Positions 1 to 9,200 of a stretch of DNA of 64,000 bases are shown piece after piece; the stretch's first letter is position 1; every line of letters begins with the position of its first letter. The notes under the pieces were generated by a model. The model worked only from the letters and a program-made list of their open reading frames with translations, made no database searches and had not been told where the DNA came from. A program made the translations under genes and the position numbers. Origin of the DNA: Spinacia oleracea (Eukaryota > Streptophyta > Magnoliopsida > Caryophyllales > Amaranthaceae); contig NC_079489.1 of NCBI RefSeq assembly GCF_020520425.1, positions 20,050,001 to 20,114,000 of the forward strand, written 5' to 3'.

Positions 1-1371
1 TCTTCCCCACTTGGGAAGACTTTGTCAATGTCTTCATCAAGCAATACTCGTCGAACATGGATTTCCAAGTCACAATGCCCGAGCTGGAAGTTCTCTTCAA
101 AAAGAAAAATGAGGGTTTCACAACCTACTTTGCTAGATGGAGGGACCAGGCGGCCCAGCTAATCAATAGGCCTCCCGAAACAGAATTGGTCCAAAAATTT
201 ATTGACAACCTGGACCCGGCTTATAGACAACACCTTAGGTACCTGGGACTCGACACTTTCAAAAGAGTTTATGATGTGGGAATAAAGATCGAGGACGACC
301 TCGCCAAAACCATACAGAGCAAACCCACATATAAGACCAACACCTATAATCGGGGTAACACATCCCAAGCCCAAGAAGTCCATGCTGTAGAAGAGACTCC
401 CGCCCGAAGAAACCCTGCAAGATGGGTCCGAGACCGAAAGTTTGCCCCACTCAGGTCAACTTTGGTACAAGCCTTTGAAAGACTAACCAATCAAGGAAAG
501 TTGAGACCTATAGGCCCCACCCGTGACCCTCCTGCCAAAAGCAAATATTGGGTCGAAGGTACTTACTGCAAATTCCATCAAGGAAATGGGCATGACACTG
601 AAAACTGCTGGAATCTAAAACATACGATCCAGGACATGATAGAGGATGAAGTGATACCTCTCCCTAACGTTGGCAAACCCAACAACAACAAGAGCCCACT
701 CGGCTCTTGTCACATCTCTCTCGACCAACCAGAGAATTTCGACCCCACGGTGTATATTACACCTCAAGGTGCGCCACTCGCGGTGGTCCCTATGGATCGA
801 ATCGAGAGGGAAGTGTGCGGTGTGTGGAACGATGATGCTGAAGATATTTACCTATCTCAAGTCTCGGGCCAGGACTTCTTCACTGAAACTTGGCCCGGGT
901 ATGCTCTCATTGACACCACCCCTCAGGAGCCCGAGGTCGACAACCTCACCCGATCCGGAAGAATATACCAACCGGATGTTCACCCACCTCCTATGGACGA
1001 CATCCCGGTTAGGCAAACTCCTGAGAATGGACGGCACGCCACCGTCGCGGAAGTCATTGAAAATCCTCTCCTGAAACAACTAAAAAGAACCAAGGCCGAG
1101 ATTACCATCTGGGATCTTATGTGTACTTCAAAGGAACATCGCGAAAATCTTATTCGCTCACTTGACCTCATCTCAGTACCTACAGATATCACACCTGACT
1201 CATTGGTTAGCCATGTCACGAGAGATGCCGGAGAAAAGGCCATAGTTTTCACCGATAAAGACTTACCCAAAGAGGGGGGTGCTCACAATAAAGCCCTTTA
1301 CCTAGTGGTTGGATGCAAAGGACAAAACATTCCCCTAGCGCTCGTAGATAATGGTTCGGCGGTTAACGTCT

Positions 1372-1408
1372 GCCCATTGCGAACCGCCCATTGCGAACCG
1401 CCCATTGC
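1372..1408 (+). repeat. 14-bp tandem duplication causing the protease frameshift
   Basis: GCCCATTGCGAACC occurs at 1372-1385 and 1386-1399, followed by a 9-base partial copy. The 14-base gain shifts the frame by two, exactly the offset between the upstream and downstream protease reading frames. Confidence 0.9.
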
Positions 1409-1613
1409 TTGGGGCTAGGAAACGATGACTTCCAAACCTCCACACAAGGGGTAAGAGCTTATGATAACTCCCGAAGGCTTGTATTGGGAAAAATCAACCT
1501 TGCCATACAAACCGGGCCTGTGGCACGCACCACGGAGTTTCAAATAATCGACATCAAGCCCACTTTCAACCTCCTCTTGGGGCGACCTTGGCTCCATGAC
1601 TTAGGAGGTGTGA

Positions 1614-1618
1614 CTTCT
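1614..1618. repeat. Target-site duplication of element B, left copy (CTTCT)
   Basis: CTTCT flanks the left LTR end and is repeated at 13788-13792 after the right LTR end. A five-base duplication is standard for Ty3/gypsy integrase. Confidence 0.92.
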
Positions 1619-2751
1619 TGACAGGCTAAAGTCGTATTACCTAATCAAAAATAACCTAAGGTCCACTAGCTAGGTAGCAAGGGAAGTCAGGATCGAATCC
1701 ACAGGGAAACAGTGTTCTTTTCTACTATTAATCAACTAAATTAGACTATTGGGAAACAAGAATTGGTTGGTTTGTATTCTAAGACTACGAACGATAATTA
1801 CACAATTAAGAATTCAGGAATTAAAGGATCTAGGGCATAGGTTCACCAACAAATGACAATCCAAGACGATAAACAATCACAATAATCAACAAAACAATCA
1901 ATTAGACTAGCATGCTCTCTCGAATCGATACTAATCATAGACTTAGAATTAACGGGCTCTCGCTACGTATTAATCCTAATTCCACCTATTGACACAAGCC
2001 TAAACATCAAATTGCATCTCTCAAATCTTAACTTGATATTGCCAAACTACCACAATTAAACCTGCGCAAATCTAATTGTATAGTAATAATAACCAATCAA
2101 TAGGAATTAATTTCAATGCCAACAATCACAATTATTCAATGTCCCTTCATGTTATTCATGGATCCCCAAACCCTAGAAATTAGACTACTCAAGCATATTA
2201 ACAATAAGCAAAGCAATTGGCATGATTGAAAACATAATTAAAGCTTAAACAAAGAATTGAAATAAGGAATAATACCTAATTGAAGAACAATGGTAAATGA
2301 AAGCTTCAATTTTTGATTGAAAATAAACTAAGTGTTTAGAACAAATTAGAGAGAAAAATTAATCTTAGAGAGATAAACTAAGTGTTTTAATACTAGGATA
2401 TGAGATAATTAAGTCCCCCACTAAATTAACAAAGGCTATATTTATAGTTTAGCCTAAAAACATAAGGAAAAACCGGAAAAAAAATAAAGAAGGACGCGCG
2501 CGCACAGCGCCTTGGGTTGTTGTCGCCCGGTCGGGCGGCTCTCCGCCCGACGGGCGAGAAGCTCGAAGTCCGCCCGACGGGCGCAGGGCCGCCCGACGTG
2601 CGTAGGGCGACCAATTTCTCACCAAGTATTCCTGAAACTCACGGCACACTAAAATACACAGATTAGTACTAAAATGGCTCCTAGGAGCTCATTTGACGCA
2701 TAAAAGTACTAAGGGACGGGGGTGAAAATATTATATAAAACGCACATATCA
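1619..2751 (-). repeat. 3' LTR of Athila element B
   Basis: This 1133-bp copy matches 12311-13787 apart from scattered substitutions and a missing 344-bp block. The join lies at about 2609-2612. It carries part of a GC-rich palindromic block (about 2527-2606). Confidence 0.93.
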
Positions 2752-2766
2752 AACTCCCCCAAGCTA
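2752..2766 (-). other. Polypurine tract of element B
   Basis: On the minus strand the sequence AGCTTGGGGGAGTT directly precedes the 3' LTR. This is the expected position of the plus-strand primer and fixes the orientation of the element. Confidence 0.8.
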
Positions 2767-4334
2767 GATCTTTGCTTGTCCCTAAGCAAAGAAATCATCG
2801 ATGAACACAAAACCAACTTCACCCCCAACATATTTCAAAATGAACACATAATCCAAGGTAAAATCTAACAAGTATGCATCAATGTTAACCAATCAAGTCC
2901 ATTCAATTGCTAATCCTCCTTAACAATCGTCACGTAAAGCGAACCACAAATGCACAATGGAATTCAAGACTAGTGCTCACACAACTCGTCACTCATTTAT
3001 GTGGCGGATAAAAGATGTACCCGTTCGCTCTCCTCCCAACATATAAGTGAACAATGCCCTCCCAAACTTACACACTCGTGTGTCTAGAAAAACATACACT
3101 CAACCTAGTAGTCGACTCGAAATGTGTCACGTCATAACTTGCATTGATAGACAACTACTTTCACATTAATACAACTCTATGCACAAAGGTCGGAAGGTCT
3201 TTCAAGCTTGTAATGATAGGCTTAGGTAAGGTTGCGGTAAGTTTGGGTAAAATGTGAGCTTAAAGCCTTGGCTTTGGGGAGCATAAATCCTAGAAACAAC
3301 CGCGATCAATCAACACAATGACCATAATCTCCCACTCAACACATGAATAAAAACAACAAACAACCACACTATACTTTCTTGCCTTGAATTCACAATTGTA
3401 ACCAATCACTCATGAAGATAAGAAATTGTAATACCGGAGTGACAAAAGCTTGATTCAACTTGAGAATAACGATTTTTTTTTTCTTTCCCTTTTTTTTTCT
3501 TGCTCAATCTCATTTTTTTTTTCTTTTGGAACCTTCACACAAATTTTTTTATTCTCCTCATCTCATTCATTTTTCATTTCATTTTTTCAACAACAATCAT
3601 GATAAGAGGAACTTCCCTTTTCAATACTCAATATGCCCAAAATGTATCACACTACAACTCCCTCACCTCACTACTATTAGCTCCCCCAAGCTAGGCTTGG
3701 GACTAGTAACCAATGGGGAATTTACGGGCTTGTAATGTGGTTAGTCACCGAATAAATGGCACAAGCACAACATGGGTAGAAAAAGAGGGAACAAATGTAT
3801 CTAATTTCATCTGAAGGCTACCTAAATAGAAAAATGCCTTCGTCCTTCACAATGTGCATGTATATGAGTCATAAAACATTACTAATAGTTGCAAACCAAT
3901 ACTCAAAATCGACGACACACCAGGAAGCTAACACACATCCTAACCAAGTCAACTAGTCAAGCACCAAGTCCACAAGCAGTTAGTCGGAGTTGACTCATGT
4001 TTAGGCATCAAAGCAATCGAATATCAAATCATGGCTAACACATCTACATTGCCCATCATCAAATACCAAGAATCAAAACAATTTCCGCTCAAGGGGCACA
4101 GGGAAGCATGATATTGTATTCATCGGAACGTATTTTTGTATTTTTTTTTTTTTCAAAGCAATAAACTAATCTAGAAAGCATTAAACACACCAAAGAAACA
4201 CACAAAAATAAAGAAATACGAAAAGAAAAGAAAAACATACCTAGTGTATACAGGTAATGTGAACCCCCCCAAACCAAATCAGACAATTTCCTCATTGGCT
4301 CAAGGGTACCGAACCATCATCATCATCAACAGCA
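2767..4334 (-). other. 3' untranslated region of Athila element B
   Basis: This 1.57-kb stretch between the env-like ORF and the polypurine tract has no convincing ORF. It contains homopolymer T runs near 3470-3600 and 4140. Long 3' non-coding regions are usual in Athila elements. Confidence 0.7.
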
Positions 4335-5795
4335 TCACTGGTGACCTTGGCCATCATCACCATCATCACCATCATCACCATGGCCACCGTGGCCACCTTG
4401 GCCACCATAGCCGCTGCTGCCTGCTCCAAACCCCCCGTAGTGGGTGGGCGTGAAGGTGCCCATGGAACCGGGCGCTCCGTACCCCTCTGTGGGGTAAGTA
4501 AACCAGGAAGGGTGCTGATGATCTGGGGCAATGTAGCCCTGCCTGGCGTACTGATCAAAGAAGGGAAACATAGTCCTCTGGTGATCCGCGGCAAACTCGT
4601 GGAAACCGAGCTCAAGTCTGCCCAGCCTCTCATGAATGGCCCCTAACTCCTCCGAAGACCCATGCTCCTCCTGTGGAGCCGGACTACCTCTCTGTCCCGA
4701 CCCCCTCTCTCTACGCCCTCCCCTCCTGTGGTGGATGCGAGGCGCGGCCTCGGGATGTGGCTGGGGTTGGGCTAAGGGTGCTGCTTGCTCACCTACATAT
4801 ATGTAATGGGGCTGACCCCTAGTAAAACTGGTGAGCCCGGTGGTGTCCGGGAGAGTAAAGAGAGCGTTCCTTTGGAACATCAATGACATCTGACCGGGGA
4901 GAAGTCCCCCGTACTCAGAGTGCACCCTGTAAAGGCTCCCAAAATACTCAATATCTAATAGGTTGTTTCCCCGGACCGCAGCATGGTCCCTCTCAACAAA
5001 TTTTGCCACCGCTACGGCAATGTGGGTGATCAGACCACCCAAAGCAATATCGGTCGAGTAGCGGTGGGTGGCGGTAGTAAGCAGTTGCATGGCCAAGTGA
5101 TGGGCCAAATTCATTCTGTAACTGTCATCACCATCTAACAAATACCCCCCGAGCACCTCCAACTCCGTGCTCCTCACATTCTCCTTTTGGTCCCTCCCAA
5201 AGATTGTAAAAGCCATAAATCTGAACCAAGCAAAGGGGATGGGGTGTTGCACGCTAGAGGCGTGCAAATGTTGCATGCTACCGGGATTAAAATCCCCAGT
5301 CAATTTCCCCCATACCTCACTATTGTTATGCCCCTCCCCGGGGAACCTGTTATACTCCACATTCAAACCAAAAATAGCACCAAAATCCTTGATAGACAAA
5401 TCATAATCATTATTGAACAATCTAAAAGAAACTCTAGTGACATCTTTGTAACCATTCTTTCGGACATTAAACGAGCTAAGGAATTCAAGAGTAAGATCCC
5501 TAAATGTCAACCTAGTCATGGAAAACATATGTTTCATGCCCACCCCATGAAATAATCTCCTAACATCCCTCCCAATACCCATATCATTCAAAGTTTTCTG
5601 ACAAATAAATCGAGTAGGGACTACCTTCCGTAGCTTGAGGTGTGCAATGCGGGTTTGTTGCTCCTCACTAGAGAGAATCATGTTCGGGAAAGCTGAATCC
5701 GGTGCAAATTGAGGTGGTGGTGGTGGACGGCTTGTGGAAGCCTCCTCTTGTCTCCTTGTTGCTCCAGTGCAAGTTCTTTTTGGCCTTGAACCCAT
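4335..5795 (-). CDS. Athila env-like / ORF-1-type protein
   Basis: About 486 aa from the ATG at 5795 (MGSRPKRTCTGATRRQ). The open frame extends further upstream, but that part reads low-complexity Ser/Pro sequence and the GC palindromes, so 5795 is the better start. The body resembles the retrotransposon ORF-1 (ATHILA) family found downstream of pol in Athila elements, with stretches such as LTFRDLTLEFLSSFNVRK and LFNNDYDLSIKDFGAIFGL. The C-terminus is proline/histidine-rich and ends in Gly-His-Gly and Gly-Asp-Asp repeats. I see no clear signal peptide or membrane anchor, so env-like describes position only. The ORF is intact, in line with the youth of the element. Its molecular function is unknown. 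Confidence 0.75.
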   Translation of the reverse strand: MGSRPKRTCTGATRRQEEASTSRPPPPPQFAPDSAFPNMILSSEEQQTRIAHLKLRKVVPTRFICQKTLNDMGIGRDVRRLFHGVGMKHMFSMTRLTFRDLTLEFLSSFNVRKNGYKDVTRVSFRLFNNDYDLSIKDFGAIFGLNVEYNRFPGEGHNNSEVWGKLTGDFNPGSMQHLHASSVQHPIPFAWFRFMAFTIFGRDQKENVRSTELEVLGGYLLDGDDSYRMNLAHHLAMQLLTTATHRYSTDIALGGLITHIAVAVAKFVERDHAAVRGNNLLDIEYFGSLYRVHSEYGGLLPGQMSLMFQRNALFTLPDTTGLTSFTRGQPHYIYVGEQAAPLAQPQPHPEAAPRIHHRRGGRRERGSGQRGSPAPQEEHGSSEELGAIHERLGRLELGFHEFAADHQRTMFPFFDQYARQGYIAPDHQHPSWFTYPTEGYGAPGSMGTFTPTHYGGFGAGSSGYGGQGGHGGHGDDGDDGDDGQGHQ

Positions 5796-6074
5796 TGTTG
5801 AAGATGATTTTGAGTTTTCAAATTTTTTTGGTGAAATTGGGTTTTTTGTGGAGAGTGAGGAAGAGTGAAAATTGTTTGGTGGAGGTTGAAGAGGATGTGA
5901 TGAGGATGATTTTGGTGTGTAGCTTGATGAATTTGAGTGAGAGATGAGGGAGATATGGAGAGTTGAAATTCTTAGGGTTTGGGGTTTAATGGAGTATGTG
6001 AGAGAATGAAGAAGATGATTGAGAGGTGAAGTGAAGAAGAATAGAGGAGCCCGTGCTCTTTTAATCTGATTTTC

Positions 6075-6415
6075 TCCTTTCGCCCGCCGGGCCAACGCCC
6101 GCCCGACGGGCCAACAGCTCGTAAGCCGCCCGACGGGCACAGGGTCGCCCGTCGGGCGAAAGGCGACACTTGAGTATTTTTCTCCGCGCGCCCGGTCGGG
6201 CGGCTATCGCCCGTCGGGCGTATGGCGACACTTCCAAAACTCTGCGCACGCGCCCGGTCGGGCGCTCCTCGCCCGTCGGGCGTAGGGTGACACTTCCATC
6301 AGCTCCGTAGTGAGCCGCCCGTCGGGCGGCTTGGCTGCCCGTCGGGCGAACAGAGATTTTTCAATTCTTTCTCTCCGCGCCCGGTCGGGCAGCTATCGCC
6401 CGTCGGGCGGTTTGC
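6075..6415. repeat. GC-rich palindrome cluster between pol and the env-like ORF
   Basis: Many copies of GCCCGTCGGGCG or GCCCGACGGGCG-type palindromes are embedded in AT-rich spacer. The same motif fills part of both LTRs (2527-2606 and 13214-13495). Confidence 0.85.
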
Positions 6416-6653
6416 GATTTTTGCTCCTACGGATTTTTTCTATCTTTTCGTGCTTAGAAGCTGAACCTGTACATCATTAAACACCCAATGACCGTAAAAT
6501 GCTCTCTCCTCACCACTCATGAACAAAGAAACTAGACTACAAAACACACAAAACAAAACTAAACTATTGAAAGCAATGAAATACGGGTTGCCTCCCGCAA
6601 AGCGCTGGTTTATTCATAAGTCCCGCTCGACCTTGTTACCTTGAATATGCCGT

Positions 6654-9200
6654 CTATGAGGCGAAGGGGTTGAGGTGATGGACCTCAACCACTCCTACAG
6701 TAGCCTCATCGTGATACAACTTCAGACGTTGTCCGTTAACCTTGAATCGTTCACCATTCTCATTCTCTACTTCAATAGACCCAAATTTGCTTACCATAGT
6801 CACGGTGAACGGCCCAGACCACCTAGACTTAAGTTTTCCAGGAAATAACTTAAGCCTAGAGTTAAAAAGTAGAACCTTGTCGCCCACCGCGAACTCTCTA
6901 TGCAAAATTTGATTGTCGTGCCACTTCTTAGTCTTTTCCTTGTAAATCCGGGCACTATCATAAGCTTGTAGTCGGAATTCATCGAGCTCACCCAATTGAA
7001 GTAACCGCTTCTCACCGGCTAGCTTTGCATCCATGTTGAGCTGTTTGATTGCCCAATAAGCCTTGTACTCCATTTCTACTGGTAAGTGACACGCCTTGCC
7101 ATACACCAACCAATACGCGGAGGTACCAATAGGTGTCTTAAAGGCGGTTCTGTATGCCCATAGAGTATCATCTAGCTTATCGCTCCAATCCTTCCTAGAC
7201 TTCGCCACCACTTTCTCAAGGATAGATTTGATCTCTCGGTTGGAGACCTCAACTTGACCACTCGTCTGAGGGTGGTAGGCTAGTCCAGTGCGGTGATAAA
7301 CTCCATACTTGCGCAGGAGCGCATCCAGATGCTTCTCATGGAAGTGTGACCCTCCATCACTGATCAAAGCGCGCGGAACCCCAAATCTAGGAAAAATGAT
7401 CTTCTTGAACAGGGAGATGACTGTCTTAGCATCGTTAGTAGGTGAGGCAACGGCTTCCACCCACTTTGACACATAATCTACAGCAACAAGGATATACAAG
7501 TTACCCTTGGACGATGGGAATGGTCCCATATAATCAATTCCCCATACATCAAAAATCTCAACCTCAAGGATCCCGTTCTGTGGCATCTCATACCTCCTCG
7601 AAATAGTGCCGGCCCTCTGGCACGCATCACAAGCCATAATAAAAGCCTGTGCATCCTTGAACATAGTAGGCCAGTAAAAACCACATTGTGACAACTTAGC
7701 GTTTGTTTTAGACGGTCCATAGTGACCACCATAAGGTGAAGAATGACACCTACTGATAACACCTTGAACTTCCCATTCTGGAATACAACGCTTGTACAAC
7801 CCTTCAGCAGTCTCACGAAACAAATAAGGGTCGTCCCAAAAGTAGAACCGGACATCATGTAGGAATTTCTTCTTCTGTTGGTATGACAGATCGGCCGGAA
7901 GAATTCTTCCTACAATATAGTTAGCAAAATCTGCGAACCATGGTGACTGACTGGCAAGTGCAAGTAAATGATCATCCGGAAATGAATCATCAATCGGTGT
8001 AGATCCCTTACCATCGTCATACCTCAATCTAGACAAGTGATCTGCAACCACATTCTCAGCCCCTTTCTTGTCGCGGATCTCTAGATCGAACTCCTGTAGC
8101 AATAGTATCCATCGAATAAGCCTAGGCTTGGCTTCTTTCTTAGAGAGCAGATACTTAAGGGCCGCATGATCAGTATAGACTATCACCTTGGATCCAATCA
8201 GATAGGTGCGGAATTTATCCAAGGCATAAACTATAGCTAGAAGCTCCTTCTCAGTAGTAGCATAATTAACTTGAGCTTCATCTAAGGTCTTACTTGCATA
8301 ATAGATGGCATGTAAAAACTTCTCCTTTCTCTGACCCAGGACTGCCCCAACTGCATAATCACTTGCATCACACATTATCTCGAACGGAAGATCCCATTCG
8401 GGAGAACGAATGATGGGAGCCGAAATCAGTGCCTGTTTAATCCTGTCAAAGGCGTCAAGACAAGCATCAGTAAACACAAACGGGGCATCCTTGAGGAGGA
8501 GCTGGGTAAGTGGTTTAACAATTTTAGAAAAATCCTTGATAAAGCGGCGATAAAACCCCGCATGACCAAGAAAACTTCTAACACCCTTCACATTAACTGG
8601 AGGGGGTAATTGTTCAATCACTTGGACCTTAGCTCGATCCACCTTAATGCCCTTATCAGATATCAAATGCCCCAAAACCACCCCTTCAATAACCATGAAA
8701 TGACACTTTTCCCAGTTCAAGACTAAATTGCACTCTTCACATCTTTTCAAAACTTTAGTCAAATTTAGCAAACAAGAATCGAAAGAAGTACCATAGACGC
8801 TAAAATCATCCATAAACACTTCCATGATAGACTCAATAAAATCAGAAAAGATACTCATCATGCAACGTTGGAAAGTAGCAGGTGCATTACACAGACCAAA
8901 AGGCATCCTACGATATGCAAAGGTACCATAGGGACAGGTGAAGGTGGTCTTTTCCTGGTCGTCCGGATGTATGGGAATTTGAAAGAATCCGGAATAACCA
9001 TCCAGATAACAGAAAAACTTGTGACAGGCTAGCCTTTCTAACATTTGATCAATGAAGGGAAGGGGAAAATGGTCCTTTTTAGTAGCAACATTAAGACGCC
9101 TATAATCAATGCACATGCGCCAACCTGTGACTACCCTAGTTGGTATTAACTCATTTTTTTCATTCCTCACCACAGTTGTCCCCCCTTTCTTAGGCACTAC
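6654..9200 (-). pseudogene. Athila pol: reverse transcriptase, RNase H, integrase
   Basis: The frame is open from just after a TAG at 9198-9200 and is in the same frame as the upstream gag-protease, so this is one gag-pol gene with a single stop. RT has the catalytic FMDDFSVYG near residue 127 and the conserved [12 protein letters not shown]. RNase H follows ([24 protein letters not shown]). Integrase has an HHCC zinc-binding segment near residues 480-530 (GGHYG...CDACQR) and the D,D,E triad in [15 protein letters not shown] and [10 protein letters not shown]. The polyprotein is otherwise full length with no other break. It ends with a conserved region typical of Athila ([12 protein letters not shown]). 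Family assignment is firm. Confidence 0.92.
9198..9200 (-). other. Single in-frame TAG in Athila RT start
   Basis: The minus-strand codons read ...CCC GTT TAG GTA GTG CCT.... RT homologues usually have glutamine (CAG) here, so one C-to-T change explains the stop. CAG is a CHG methylation context in plants, where deamination is frequent. Confidence 0.8.

Larger units (their letters stand above)
57..1618 (+). pseudogene. Gag and N-terminal protease of element A (frameshifted, interrupted by element B)
   Basis: A retrotransposon gag domain occupies about residues 1-90 (RWRDQAAQLINR, FIDNLDP). A modified zinc knuckle lies near residue 170 (CKFHQGNGHDTENCWNLK), followed by an acidic linker and a retropepsin site, VDNGSAVNV, near residue 440. 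The frame breaks at 1372-1408, where a 14-base unit (GCCCATTGCGAACC) is present twice plus a partial third copy. Dropping one unit would keep the frame into 1391-1618, which carries the second protease motif (LLLGRPWLHDLG). Coding is then cut by the Athila insertion and resumes at 13788. The call as gag-protease is firm. The Tat-like lineage rests on overall style and the tRNA primer site of the relative. Confidence 0.85.

Noticed and set aside
4244..4453. ORF with a run of ten histidines
   Set aside because: It is the opposite-strand reading of the Gly/Asp-rich end of the Athila env-like ORF, a low-complexity shadow.
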